From positions 1 to 51,912 of the forward strand of contig CANKBX010000002.1 in the NCBI GenBank assembly GCA_947480055.1: a stretch of 51,912 bases of DNA, written 5' to 3'. Positions 32,785 through 42,093 of the stretch are shown here, one piece after another. The notes beneath the pieces were generated by a model. The model saw only the letters and a list, made by a program, of their open reading frames with translations, did no database searches and was not told where the DNA came from. Every line of letters starts with the position of its first letter. Position 1 is the first letter of the stretch. The DNA comes from Planctomycetaceae bacterium (lineage in GTDB: Bacteria > Planctomycetota > Phycisphaerae > Phycisphaerales > SM1A02). Both the position numbers and the translations under genes were made by a program.

Positions 32785-33785
32785 GCATGCAACACACAAT
32801 CGCGATCGCGGGCGACGGACAAATGGCGCTTGTGTTGGCATCGATCATTGTTGATGCCGGCCACAACGCATGTCTTTGGAGTCCATTTGCGGATGCGGCG
32901 AAGCAACTTGAACAAACTCGCGTGAGCCCGCGACTTGCGGGCTTTCAATTGCCCGCGAATGTGCGCGTGAGCAACTCCATTGAGGAAATTTTTTCCGCGG
33001 CAACATTGGCGGTCAGCGCAATTCCCGCGCAATTCGCGCGCGACACGTGGCGGCGCATTGGACCGGTTCTTGCCGCGAACACGGGAATTGTGACGGTGAC
33101 AAAGGGCGTGGAAGTTTCGTCGCTGTGTCCCCCGCTTGAGGTGTTGCTCGCCGTGACGGGACATCGTCCGCTGGCTGTTTTAAGCGGCCCCACGATTGCC
33201 AGTGAATTGGCGCGGCAACTTCCGGCAACATTGCTGGCGGCCAGCGTCGATGAGAAATTCGCGTCGCTTGTGCAAAATATTTTCTCCCGGCCATGGCTGC
33301 GCATCTACACCAGTCAAGATCCGATCGGCGTGGAGATTGCCGGCGCGGCGAAAAATGTTGTGGCCATCGCGGCCGGAATTTTGGATGGTTTGCAAATGGG
33401 AGTCAACGCCAAGAGCGCGCTGTTGGCGCGGGGCTTGTCGGAAATCACCCGCCTTGGCCTGGCGATGGGCGCCAAACAAGAAACTTTTTTTGGCATCGCC
33501 GGCGTTGGCGACTTGGCGACCACGTGCTTCAGTCCCGAGGGACGCAATCGAACCCTGGGCGAGCAAATTGGCAAGGGCGTTTCATTAGCCGCCGCCTTGG
33601 CCACCACAAAAAGCGTGGTGGAAGGTGTGGAAACCTGCAAAAGTTTGCGGTCCTTGGCGGAAAAATACAATGTTGAAATGCCCATCGCCGCCGCGGTGTA
33701 TCGCGTGTTATTTGAAAATCTGCCGCCCACGCAGGCGGTCCGCGATCTCATGAGCCGCAGCGTTAAAGTGGAGCGTGTTGGGTAA
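32781..33785 (+). CDS. gpsA: glycerol-3-phosphate dehydrogenase [NAD(P)+]
   Basis: A 334-residue cytoplasmic enzyme that reduces dihydroxyacetone phosphate to sn-glycerol 3-phosphate, the entry to phospholipid synthesis. The Rossmann motif IAIAGDGQMALVLA has Ala in the third glycine place (GxGxxA type). SGPTIASELARQLP, a central GAAKNVVAIAAGILDGL with the catalytic Lys, and GIAGVGDLATTCFSPEGRNR match the family. ATGA overlap with HPr suggests coupled translation and a link between carbon status and lipid supply, though this link is inference. Confidence 0.95.
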   Translation: MSMQHTIAIAGDGQMALVLASIIVDAGHNACLWSPFADAAKQLEQTRVSPRLAGFQLPANVRVSNSIEEIFSAATLAVSAIPAQFARDTWRRIGPVLAANTGIVTVTKGVEVSSLCPPLEVLLAVTGHRPLAVLSGPTIASELARQLPATLLAASVDEKFASLVQNIFSRPWLRIYTSQDPIGVEIAGAAKNVVAIAAGILDGLQMGVNAKSALLARGLSEITRLGLAMGAKQETFFGIAGVGDLATTCFSPEGRNRTLGEQIGKGVSLAAALATTKSVVEGVETCKSLRSLAEKYNVEMPIAAAVYRVLFENLPPTQAVRDLMSRSVKVERVG

Positions 33786-33810
33786 GTTGATGAACTCTTG
33801 AAGATTGAAT

Positions 33811-33845
33811 GTGTAAGGCAACGCTTGCTCTTGCTAGGCTTACAC
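33811..33845 (+). promoter_or_regulatory. palindrome overlapping a possible promoter of the metal ATPase
   Basis: GTGTAAG (33811-33817) and CTTACAC (33839-33845) form a 7-bp inverted repeat with a 21-nt spacer, 56 nt ahead of the P-type ATPase. TAGGCT (33835-33840) could be the -10 box, so a bound regulator would cover the promoter. No clear -35 was found. Confidence 0.4.
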
Positions 33846-33900
33846 GCGCATCCAAGAACAATGTTTATATTCATGCCAGACCCAAAATGAAATTTGAATT

Positions 33901-35931
33901 ATGAGCCAACTTCCCAACGCTATTTCCAAATCAAATTCCCGCCGCGATCTTTCCCAAGGTGGAGAACGCCTTGAACGAAGACTTTTTGTGGCGCTGGCTG
34001 GCGGAACATTATTGCTGATCAGTTGGATTGGAAGTTTGCTGGGACTGCAACCACAAGTGGCGCAAATTCCGGCGGCGATTGGCGCGTTGATGTTGGTGAC
34101 GCCATTGGCATTTGGCGCGTTGAAAGAAATGAAATTGGGTCGACCCAGTGGCGACTCGTTGGCGAGTTTGGCCGTGCTTGCAGCGCTTGCGAACAATTTA
34201 TATTTGGCCGCGGGCTTTCTTGCGTTCTTCCTGTGGCTGAGTGAATTGATCCTAAGCCGCACCGCTTGGGGAGCGCAACGCGCCATCCGCGATCTTGTTG
34301 AGTTGACTCCCGACATCGCGCGCTTGATCCAACAAGATGGAAGCGAAAAGGAAACCACGCTGGATCAAATTCGCGTTGGGCAAAAAGTTCGCGTGCGTCC
34401 GGGCGAAAATCTTCCCGTGGATGGCCGCATTATCGCGGGGCAAAGCAGCATAAATCAAGCAAGTTTAACTGGTGAAGCGATTCCAATCGAGGCCAGCGAG
34501 GGCACCGCGGTGTACGCCGGAACCACCAACCTCACGGGACAGTTGGATATTGAAGTGACAGCAGTCGCCGGTGAAAGCACGATTGGAAAAGTGGAGTCGC
34601 TGATTCGCGAGGCGGAAAATGCCAAGGGCCATAAACAAGAACTGATCGAGCGCTTGGCAACCTATTACGTTCCAGTTGTGTTGATGGTGGCGGCGCTTGT
34701 TTGGTTCTTCACGAGCAAAAGTGAAATTGCCGCCGTGCGCGATCAAGCCGCCGAGCGCGCCGTGACCGTGCTTGTGGTGACATGCCCGGGCGCGTTGTTG
34801 ATCGCCTATCCAACCGCCATGGTCGCGGCTTTCGCGGCCGCGGCGCGTTTAGGAATTATGATCAAGACCACGCGCGTGCTTGAGAGCGCGTCCAACATTG
34901 ACACGGTGATCATGGATAAAACCGGAACACTGACCACTGGAAAATTCAGCGTGGGTCGCTTGGCGCCCGCCGAGGGCGTGGACCCCGCGGTTCTCTTGCA
35001 AGCCGCCACCGACGCCGAGCAAAGCAGCAACCATCCGCTGGCGCGAAGTATTCTGGAAACCGCGGCAAAAGCCCGTATTTTGCCCCGCGCGATTCGTGAT
35101 TACAAGGAACTTCATGGCCGCGGCGTGAGCGCTCAAACCAATGACGGACAAGTGCTTGCCGGCCGCGCGCAATGGCTCATGGAAAAAGATCCATCCATCG
35201 CGGCCGCGGTTGACCAAGCCAGCAAACGAATCGAAGGCATGAGCAGCGTGCATGTGATGTTGGGCGGCCGCTATTTGGGCGCGGTTGGTCTTGAGGACAA
35301 GTTGCGCCAAAATGCCAGCGAGGTGATCGCGCGGTTGCGCGAACTGGGCGTGCGCAAAGTGTGCATCTTCACTGGCGACCGACTTGAGGTAGCCACGCGC
35401 GTTGGCGAGGCCGTTGGCGTGGACTCCATAGAGGCGGAATGCTTGCCCGAGGAGAAACACGAGGAATTGAAATATCTGATTCGCCGCGGACACCGCACAT
35501 TGGTGGTTGGCGACGGAATCAACGACGGACCAATTCTTGCCAGCGCCGACGTGGGCGTGGCCATGGGATTGTCGGGCAGTGATATTGCCACCAACTCCGC
35601 AGGCGTGGCGTTGATGAACGACGATCTACGCCACATTCCGTTTTTGCTTGAGTTGGCGCGGCGCGCGCGCGGCATCATCGCGCTCAACATCGCGGCGGCG
35701 TTGGTGTTGGCCATCATTGGATTGGCGCTGGCCGCCACGGGACGAATTCAAATTTGGATCACACCGTTTTACCAAGCGGGCGCGTACATTTTTGTCATCG
35801 CCAATTCGCTGCGTCTTGTGCGCTTTGGCGAGGACGTGCGCGGCGCGGAGGAAATTCGCCGCTCCATGGAGTCGGCTCGCCCAGTGAAACCAACTCGCCA
35901 GGCAGATTTACAGCGAGTTACCGCGGGATAA
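33901..35931 (+). CDS. P1B-type metal ATPase with CPG motif
   Basis: A 676-residue P-type ATPase. Phosphorylated Asp339 is in DKTGT; the actuator loop is LTGEAIP (Glu192); the ATP-binding domain carries His378-Pro379 (SSNHPLA), GVSA and GDGINDGP; 8 membrane spans fit the P1B layout. The metal-pore motif is CPG (295-297) where known subgroups have CPC, SPC, TPC, CPH, HPC or APC. No N-terminal HMA domain or Cys-rich tail is present. The last span holds the ANSLRL motif. The ion (zinc, cobalt, copper or other) is unknown. Start ATG at 33901. It ends 1 nt before the convergent lipoprotein stop. Confidence 0.9.
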   Translation: MSQLPNAISKSNSRRDLSQGGERLERRLFVALAGGTLLLISWIGSLLGLQPQVAQIPAAIGALMLVTPLAFGALKEMKLGRPSGDSLASLAVLAALANNLYLAAGFLAFFLWLSELILSRTAWGAQRAIRDLVELTPDIARLIQQDGSEKETTLDQIRVGQKVRVRPGENLPVDGRIIAGQSSINQASLTGEAIPIEASEGTAVYAGTTNLTGQLDIEVTAVAGESTIGKVESLIREAENAKGHKQELIERLATYYVPVVLMVAALVWFFTSKSEIAAVRDQAAERAVTVLVVTCPGALLIAYPTAMVAAFAAAARLGIMIKTTRVLESASNIDTVIMDKTGTLTTGKFSVGRLAPAEGVDPAVLLQAATDAEQSSNHPLARSILETAAKARILPRAIRDYKELHGRGVSAQTNDGQVLAGRAQWLMEKDPSIAAAVDQASKRIEGMSSVHVMLGGRYLGAVGLEDKLRQNASEVIARLRELGVRKVCIFTGDRLEVATRVGEAVGVDSIEAECLPEEKHEELKYLIRRGHRTLVVGDGINDGPILASADVGVAMGLSGSDIATNSAGVALMNDDLRHIPFLLELARRARGIIALNIAAALVLAIIGLALAATGRIQIWITPFYQAGAYIFVIANSLRLVRFGEDVRGAEEIRRSMESARPVKPTRQADLQRVTAG

Positions 35932-35932
35932 A

Positions 35933-36421
35933 TTATTTCCCGCCGCCGCTATCCCGAATGGCTTGGATAATTTCATCGGCTTGAGCTTCGCTGATTCCGT
36001 CTGCCCCAACGCGCACGATCATTTGTTGCGACAGAGGCGCCACCAAAATCGCGACGTACACAATTTTGCCTTTGAACATCAATGCCAATAAATCACGCAG
36101 ATGAGAACCGGTGTCACTTTGTAAACCGCTGCGTGAAGAAACTTTGACGGTGAGATATAGAAACTTGTCGCCCGAGTTGGAACGCGCCGCGTTTGAAATA
36201 TCTGAAAGCCGAAGTATGGGCTCGGGAGCAACCCATAATTTTCCGCCGCCTTTGACTACTTCAAGGTTGGACATGTCCACAAATCCCGGCAACGGTTTTT
36301 CACTGGCCAAGTGCCACTGCAATTGAAGCTTTGGAGCGGTGGATTCAGCCACCGCCGTTGATTTACAACCACAAGACAACGCGACCACACACAGCGCCAA
36401 AACTGCAGGAAAGAATTTCAC
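35933..36421 (-). CDS. lipoprotein with SecD-P1-like fold
   Basis: A 162-residue exported lipoprotein. The lipobox is LSCGC near residues 15-19, with the lipidated Cys likely at 17 or 19, and hydrophobic residues precede it. The remaining text ([26 protein letters not shown] and [15 protein letters not shown]) reads like the head subdomain of the SecD periplasmic P1 region. Members with this domain alone occur as standalone proteins; the role is unknown. The start overlaps the aldolase stop by ATGA. Similarity to SecD was judged from memory of the pattern and could be weak. Confidence 0.6.
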   Translation of the reverse strand: MKFFPAVLALCVVALSCGCKSTAVAESTAPKLQLQWHLASEKPLPGFVDMSNLEVVKGGGKLWVAPEPILRLSDISNAARSNSGDKFLYLTVKVSSRSGLQSDTGSHLRDLLALMFKGKIVYVAILVAPLSQQMIVRVGADGISEAQADEIIQAIRDSGGGK

Positions 36422-37488
36422 GCTATGGTGATTTCCTTGTCCAAGAAAACATCTTGAACAGCGTTCAGCAACTTCACGCCATCGACCATTGGTTTCTGGA
36501 ACGCCTTGCGACCCGTGATTAAACCGGTTCCGCCAGCGCGCTTATTAATCACCGCAGTGCGCACGGCCTGCAACAAATCATCGCTGCCAGAAGCGCCACC
36601 AGAATTAATCAGACCAGATCGACCGCCGTAGCAATTCAGCACTTGATAGCGCGTGAGATCGATCGGATGGTCGGTGCAGAGATCGGTGTAAATGCGCGGA
36701 TCAAATTTTCCATAACTGGAGTTGCCCATGTTCAACGCCTCGTAGCCGCCGTTCAATTCCGCCTGCTTTTGCTTGATAATGTCGGCTTCAATGGTGACGC
36801 CCAAATGATTGGCCTGACCCGTGAGATCGGCGCTGACATGGAAATCTTTTCCAGAAGTTTTGAAAGCGGGATTGCGCAAGTAGCACCACAAGAACGTGCA
36901 CATACCAAGTTGATGCGCCTCATAAAATGCGTTGGCCACCTCGATGATTTGACGATCGGAATCCTCAGAGCCAAAATAAATCGTCGCGCCCACGGCGGCG
37001 GCGCCCAAGTTCCACGCCTCTTTGACCGAGCCAAACATGATCTGCTTGAACTGGTTTGGAAACGTCAACAACTCATTGTGATTTAGCTTCACAAGAAATG
37101 GAATTTTGTGCGCGTACTTTCGGCTCACCGAACCCAGCACACCAAATGTTGTGGCGACGCCGTTGCAGCCGCCCTCCATGGCCAACTTGATGATGTTTTC
37201 GCCGTCAAAGTAAAGCGGATTCTTGGCGAAACTTGCCCCCGCCGAATGCTCAATGCCCTGATCAACTGGAAGAATGCTCATGTAACCGGTGCCCGCAAGG
37301 CGGCCGTGGTCGTAGAACGATTGCAGATTGCGCAGCACTTGCGGATTGCGATCCGAACCCATCCAAATTCGATCGACAAAGTCCGGACCTGGAAGATGCA
37401 AAAGTTTTTTGTCCACTTTCGCCTTGTGCGTCATCAAACCCGCGGCTTCGGCGCCCAAAATTTCAGATGTCTTGCTGCTTGTTGCCAT
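36418..37488 (-). CDS. class I fructose-bisphosphate aldolase
   Basis: A 356-residue enzyme of the DeoC/FbaB-type class I aldolases, which split fructose 1,6-bisphosphate by a Schiff base. Blocks: [13 protein letters not shown] near residue 77, [39 protein letters not shown], and the late [16 protein letters not shown] phosphate-binding loops. The exact Schiff-base Lys was not assigned. The ATG at 37488 has an AGGAG site 7 nt upstream, so a longer reading that adds about 97 residues was rejected. Overlap with a lipoprotein gene downstream is likely incidental to function. Confidence 0.9.
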   Translation of the reverse strand: MATSSKTSEILGAEAAGLMTHKAKVDKKLLHLPGPDFVDRIWMGSDRNPQVLRNLQSFYDHGRLAGTGYMSILPVDQGIEHSAGASFAKNPLYFDGENIIKLAMEGGCNGVATTFGVLGSVSRKYAHKIPFLVKLNHNELLTFPNQFKQIMFGSVKEAWNLGAAAVGATIYFGSEDSDRQIIEVANAFYEAHQLGMCTFLWCYLRNPAFKTSGKDFHVSADLTGQANHLGVTIEADIIKQKQAELNGGYEALNMGNSSYGKFDPRIYTDLCTDHPIDLTRYQVLNCYGGRSGLINSGGASGSDDLLQAVRTAVINKRAGGTGLITGRKAFQKPMVDGVKLLNAVQDVFLDKEITIA

Positions 37489-37586
37489 AGTGTTGCTCCT
37501 GTTGGCTGAGAATGTACCCGACATTTTGCAACCGATGCGCGGCGGCGAAATGAATTGATTCACCCGCTTGTAGTAGGCTTGAAAGC

Positions 37587-38585
37587 ATGCGCGTTTACGC
37601 AGGCATTGACGAGGCGGGCTACGGACCACTGCTTGGCCCGATGACTGTCGCATGCACGGCTTGGAGCACAGATGAAGCGTTGGGCATGTGGCCCGATTTG
37701 TGGAAGGCGCTTTCCGGCGCGGTTTGCAAGCGCCCCACGGATCACAAGGGCCGCGTTGCGATTGATGATTCCAAGACACTCAAGGGCTCCAAGGAATCCA
37801 AAACGCATCCGCTGCGAAACTTGGAGCGCGGCGTGTTGAGCACGCTTGACGCCATGACGCGCCACACGCGCGCCAAAGAAATCGATCTATTTCCGCTGAA
37901 AGAAAGCGATTTTATAAAGTTGCTTGGATGCGGTCCCGCCGACGCCCTGCCGTGGCACAAGGATTTGCCCACCACCATGCTGCCTGTCGCCACCACTGGC
38001 GACGAGTTGCGCATCGCGGCCAATCGCATGCATCTTGCATTTGAGGAATCCGGCGCGCGCTTGCTTTGCAATCGCTGCACGATCATTGAGCCGGAGGAGT
38101 TGAATCAATTTTCCAAAGCCACCGGAAGCAAATCGGCGGTGAGCGAGTTGGCGCTGCTGCGTCTGCTATGTGAGTTGCGCGAAAAATTTGCGGATGTGGA
38201 ACTCTGCGTGGCGTGCGATCGGCAAAGCGGGCGAACGCGTTATCTCAAGCCACTGCAACGCGCGTTTCCAGAGGCCATGATTCGCATTCATGAGGAGAAC
38301 GACCGCGAAAGTCGCTACCAAGTGATTGATGGAAAGCAGAACATGTTTATTTCTTTCGAAGCTGAATCCGAGCAACGACATTTACCCGTGGCGCTGGCCA
38401 GCATGACGGCGAAATATGTGCGCGAATTGAGCATGCGCAGAATGAACGCATTCTTTGCAAATCTGCTGCCTGGAATTGCTCCCACCGCCGGATATGTGGA
38501 AGATGGAAGGCGATTTCTTGAGGTAATTCGACCGCATTTATCCAAGTGGGGCTTGGAAATCGATCGTTTGGTTCGAAACTTTTAG
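37587..38585 (+). CDS. divergent RNase HII-like protein with large insert
   Basis: A 332-residue protein. Its N-terminus [14 protein letters not shown] (Asp8, Glu9) and IDDSKTL match RNase HII, which removes ribonucleotides from DNA. The region [15 protein letters not shown] matches the ASIxAKVxRD motif, but with Glu in place of the final Asp. [15 protein letters not shown] may supply the third acid. Standard RNase HII is about 200 residues; here 130 more lie between the first motif and the rest (about residues 70-190), with Cys-rich text ([10 protein letters not shown]). TAGGCT (37574-37579) is 7 nt before the ATG, so the mRNA may be leaderless. Activity is not certain. Confidence 0.75.
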   Translation: MRVYAGIDEAGYGPLLGPMTVACTAWSTDEALGMWPDLWKALSGAVCKRPTDHKGRVAIDDSKTLKGSKESKTHPLRNLERGVLSTLDAMTRHTRAKEIDLFPLKESDFIKLLGCGPADALPWHKDLPTTMLPVATTGDELRIAANRMHLAFEESGARLLCNRCTIIEPEELNQFSKATGSKSAVSELALLRLLCELREKFADVELCVACDRQSGRTRYLKPLQRAFPEAMIRIHEENDRESRYQVIDGKQNMFISFEAESEQRHLPVALASMTAKYVRELSMRRMNAFFANLLPGIAPTAGYVEDGRRFLEVIRPHLSKWGLEIDRLVRNF

Positions 38586-38650
38586 CGTGAGAGCGATTTC
38601 TTCGCCGCCCCATGAAGCCAAAATTAAGGGTTTCCTAGCCTTTACAACGC

Positions 38651-38680
38651 TTGACCTGAACCCCCCAAAATGCCTACTCT
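38651..38680 (+). promoter_or_regulatory. putative fusA promoter
   Basis: TTGACC (38651-38656), an 18-nt spacer with a C-run and TACTCT (38675-38680) stand about 98 nt ahead of the fusA ATG. It is the best pair in the 193-nt gap behind the RNase HII-like gene. Confidence 0.4.
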
Positions 38681-38778
38681 CTTCGATTCTTCACCGCAGG
38701 CGTCTTATGCGGATGAAGTGGAATTCTGGACGCACGCACACTTTTACACGCCCCGACATTGGGGCAGACGAGCTACAC

Positions 38779-40893
38779 ATGCCCATTGATCTGAACAAGG
38801 TTCGAAACATCGGAATTTGCGCCCACATTGACGCTGGCAAGACCACCGTGACGGAGCGCATTCTTTTCTACACCGGAAAGATTCATCGCATGGGTGAAGT
38901 GCATGAAGGCACCGCCACCATGGACAGCCTTGAAGAAGAGCAGAAGCGCGGCATCACCATTCAAAGCGCCGCGACAACTTGCCCATGGGAATGTGAGGGC
39001 GTTGAGTACAAGGTGAATTTGATCGACACGCCGGGCCACGTGGATTTCACAATTGAAGTGGAACGATCGTTGCGCGTACTTGACGGCGCGGTCGCCGTGT
39101 TTGACGGCAAGGAAGGCGTTGAAGCGCAAAGCGAAACCGTGTGGCGCCAAGCTGATCGCTACGGCGTTCCGCGTTTGTGCTTGATCAACAAGATGGACAA
39201 ACTTGGCGGCGACTTTGATTTCTCCTTCGGCAGTTTGAAGGCGCGCTTGGGCGCAAACGCAATCGCCATTCAAGTTCCAATTGGTGGCGGCGCAACTTTC
39301 AAAGGCATCGTTGATTTGATGCGCATGAAGGCCATGTACTGGAATCCAGCCGAACAAGGGAACGAAATTAAAGAGACCGAAATCCCCGAGGATTTCCTTG
39401 AAACTGCGCAGAAGTGGCGCACCCAAATGGTGGAAAATATCGCCGATCTTGATGACTCCCTCACGGAGAAATTCTTGACGGATCCTGCCACCATCACCGT
39501 GCCTGAATTGAAGGCCGCGCTTCGCAAGGCAACAATTGCCCTGAAGTGCGCGCCAGTGATTTGCGGTTCAGCGCTGAAGTACACCGGCGTGCAGAAAATT
39601 CTGGACGCGGTTGTGGATTACCTGCCCTGCCCAACGGAACGTCCGCCAGTTGAAGGAGTGGATCCAAAAGATATTTCAATTAAACTTTCCCGGCCGCACA
39701 GTGAAAGCGCGCCGTTCTCCGCATTGGTATTCAAAGTGGTTAGCGACGTGGCTGGCAACTTGACCTACCTGCGAATTTATTCCGGCAAGTTGACCAAGGG
39801 CAGCCGCGTTCTCAATCCAGGAAATGGTCGACGTGAAAATGTCAGCCGCCTGTATGAAATGCACGCGCAGAATCGCACCGCTCTTGACGAGACCGGCACC
39901 GGCCAAATCGTGGCCGTGGTTGGTTTGAAGGATTCGTTCACGGGCGACACATTGTGCGACCCTGATCATCCGATCGTGCTTGAGCGCATGGTGTTCCCGG
40001 AGCCAGTTATTTCCATGAGCATCGAGCCAAACACCGCCGACGACAAGAAGAAGTTGGGCGAATCGCTCACCATCATTCGACGCGAGGATCCTTCATTCCG
40101 CAGCAATTACAACGATGAAACGGGCGAAACCATCATCAGCGGAATGGGTGAATTGCACTTGGAAATCATCAAGAACAAGTTGGTGCGCGACATGAAGGTG
40201 AATGTGACCGTTGGCAAGCCACGCGTGGCCTACCGCGAAACAATCACTGGAACCGCCAAGGACATTCGCGGTCTGTTTAAGAAGCAGTCCGGTGGTCGCG
40301 GTCAATACGGCGACGCCGTGGTGACCGTTTCACCAATGACCAAGGAAGAAGCCGACGCTGAAGAATTGGTGATGAAGAATGGCGTTGTCTTTGAAGACAA
40401 GGTCAGCGGCGGATCCATTCCACGTGAATTTATTCCAAGCGTGGAGTACGGCGCGCGACAAGCGGCCGCCAGCGGAATTCTTGGTGGCTACCCAGTGATC
40501 AACGTGCGTTGCCAACTTGTGTTTGGTTCATACCACGATGTCGATTCAAGCCAGATCGCGTTTGAACAAGCGGGCGCACTTGCGTTCCGTGAAGCATGCA
40601 CGCGCGCCGGCTTGGCTTTGCTTGAGCCAATTATGAAGTTGGTCGTGACAACACCTGACGAATTCTTTGGCAACGTGGCCGGCGATATCGCCAGCCGTCG
40701 CGGTCAAATTATTGACAGCGAGTTGCGCGGCATCACCCGAATGATCACGGCGGAAGTTCCGCTCGCTGAATTGTTCGGCTACACCACCACGTTGCGCAGC
40801 ATGACCCAAGGTCGCGCTTCAAGCGTGATGGAACCTGCCACATATCGCATCATGCCTGAGCGCTTGAAGGATGAAGTGTTGGCGAAGGCTTGA
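38779..40893 (+). CDS. fusA: elongation factor G
   Basis: A 704-residue GTPase that drives ribosomal translocation. G1 AHIDAGKTT, G2 GITIQSAATT, G3 DTPGHVD and G4 NKMD are in order, followed by domains II-V; the IV-domain tip is near GGRGQYGD and the C-terminus carries YTTTLRSMTQGRASS. The ATG at 38779 matches the family start; 64 codons of open frame upstream are not EF-G-like and were excluded. Its own site is weak (GACGAG). A strong terminator follows 42 nt after the stop, inside ribD. Members of this phylum may have more than one EF-G copy, so this need not be the only one. Confidence 0.97.
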   Translation: MPIDLNKVRNIGICAHIDAGKTTVTERILFYTGKIHRMGEVHEGTATMDSLEEEQKRGITIQSAATTCPWECEGVEYKVNLIDTPGHVDFTIEVERSLRVLDGAVAVFDGKEGVEAQSETVWRQADRYGVPRLCLINKMDKLGGDFDFSFGSLKARLGANAIAIQVPIGGGATFKGIVDLMRMKAMYWNPAEQGNEIKETEIPEDFLETAQKWRTQMVENIADLDDSLTEKFLTDPATITVPELKAALRKATIALKCAPVICGSALKYTGVQKILDAVVDYLPCPTERPPVEGVDPKDISIKLSRPHSESAPFSALVFKVVSDVAGNLTYLRIYSGKLTKGSRVLNPGNGRRENVSRLYEMHAQNRTALDETGTGQIVAVVGLKDSFTGDTLCDPDHPIVLERMVFPEPVISMSIEPNTADDKKKLGESLTIIRREDPSFRSNYNDETGETIISGMGELHLEIIKNKLVRDMKVNVTVGKPRVAYRETITGTAKDIRGLFKKQSGGRGQYGDAVVTVSPMTKEEADAEELVMKNGVVFEDKVSGGSIPREFIPSVEYGARQAAASGILGGYPVINVRCQLVFGSYHDVDSSQIAFEQAGALAFREACTRAGLALLEPIMKLVVTTPDEFFGNVAGDIASRRGQIIDSELRGITRMITAEVPLAELFGYTTTLRSMTQGRASSVMEPATYRIMPERLKDEVLAKA

Positions 40894-40911
40894 CCTTTCG
40901 CTGACGGCGCC

Positions 40912-42093
40912 ATGCCGAAGATCACACTGAACACGATCCGCCCCGATGTCCAAATTGGGGCGGATCTTTGGCTTTTTTGGCTGAAAGTTGCGGCGCGACT
41001 GGCGGTGCGTGGGCATGGAAATGTGGAGCCAAATCCAATGGTGGGTTGCGTGATTGTGGACGCCAAAAAGAATCTGGTCGGCTGGGGATATCACCGCAAG
41101 ATTGGCGGCGCGCACGCCGAGGTGGAGGCGTTGAAACGCGCTGGCGCAAAGGCCCGCGGCGCCACGGCGATAGTGACGCTGGAACCGTGCGCGCATGTTG
41201 GCCGCACACCGCCGTGCGTTGACGCGCTGAAGAACGCGGGCGTGGCGCGCGTGGTGTACGGATGCGCGGATCCAAATCCAGATGCGGCGGGCGGCGCGGG
41301 AAAATTGCGCGCGCATGGAATTGAAACACATTTGTTGGAGTGCGACGAAACGCGCGAGTTGAACGCGCCGTTTGTGAAACGCGTGCGCACTGGTTTGCCG
41401 TGGGTGATGGCCAAGTGGGCGCAAACTGTTGATGGCTGCGTGGCTACTCGCGACTACGATTCCAAGTGGATCAGTTGCGACAGAAGCCGGCGCATGGTGC
41501 ACCGCGAACGCGGACGAGTGGACGCCATATTGACTGGCATTGGAACAGTGATGCACGATGATCCGCAACTGACGGCGCGCGAAGTGCGCCATCGAAGAAA
41601 CGCGATTCGGGTTGTGATTGATCCCGAGCTGGCACTGCCGCTGACCGCGGCGTTGGCGCAAACCGCGCGTCAATACAAAACGGTTGTGGCCACGTTGGCG
41701 AAATCCTTTTCAGATCGGTCCGAGCATCGGCGCGCCTTGGGCGACATGGGCGTGGGATGCATGAAGCAGCACTCGGATTTTCGTGGACTTTTGGCTGCTT
41801 TACGCAAGGAATATGGAGTGTCCACGGTTCTGTTGGAGGCCGGCGGAGGCCTGACTGGTGAATTACTCAAGGAAAATTTGATCGACGAGGCGTGGGTGTT
41901 TGTTGGTCCAAAAGTATTGGGCGACCGCGAGGCCATCCACCCAGCGCGCGGACTTTCACCGCTTGCGATTCATGATTCGATTTCGGTGCGATTGCTTTCG
42001 GTGCGTCGACGCGACCAAGACGCCCTTCTGCATTATCGATTTGAGGATCCAAAGAGCGCGGGCTCTATTGGAAACGCCACCGTGTCGGGATAA
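40912..42093 (+). CDS. ribD: riboflavin biosynthesis protein RibD (deaminase/reductase)
   Basis: A 393-residue bifunctional enzyme. The N-terminal deaminase has the zinc triad His in HAEVEAL and two Cys in EPCAHVGRTPPC; the C-terminal reductase (about 160-370) has the MAKWAQTVDG and GIGTVMHDDPQL segments. It converts the pyrimidine after GTP cyclohydrolase II action toward the lumazine precursor. The ATG at 40912 is the only good start, 18 nt after fusA with no clear ribosome-binding site. Codons 8-25 form a terminator hairpin and U-tract (40935-40978), yet they also encode the helix WLFWLKVAARLA. The last 61 nt overlap the convergent DUF4340 gene. Confidence 0.92.
   Translation: MPKITLNTIRPDVQIGADLWLFWLKVAARLAVRGHGNVEPNPMVGCVIVDAKKNLVGWGYHRKIGGAHAEVEALKRAGAKARGATAIVTLEPCAHVGRTPPCVDALKNAGVARVVYGCADPNPDAAGGAGKLRAHGIETHLLECDETRELNAPFVKRVRTGLPWVMAKWAQTVDGCVATRDYDSKWISCDRSRRMVHRERGRVDAILTGIGTVMHDDPQLTAREVRHRRNAIRVVIDPELALPLTAALAQTARQYKTVVATLAKSFSDRSEHRRALGDMGVGCMKQHSDFRGLLAALRKEYGVSTVLLEAGGGLTGELLKENLIDEAWVFVGPKVLGDREAIHPARGLSPLAIHDSISVRLLSVRRRDQDALLHYRFEDPKSAGSIGNATVSG
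40935..40978 (+). terminator. intrinsic terminator of fusA, inside ribD
   Basis: GATCCGCCCC (40935-40944) and GGGGCGGATC (40957-40966) form a perfect 10-bp stem with a 12-nt loop, followed by TTTGGCTTTTTT. This is a textbook intrinsic terminator, 42 nt after the fusA stop, but it is also the start of the ribD coding region. Confidence 0.85.

Noticed and set aside
32800-32830. GCGATCGC-type octamer repeats like cyanobacterial HIP1
   Set aside because: Only scattered GCGATCG occurrences were seen; no enrichment could be shown without counting.
37489-37779. Longer aldolase reading frame
   Set aside because: The ATG at 37488 has an AGGAG site at proper distance; the upstream part is antisense to the RNase HII-like gene start.
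38587-38778. Longer EF-G start
   Set aside because: The extra 64 residues have no EF-G character and cover the putative promoter; EF-G proteins start near MPIDLNKVRN.
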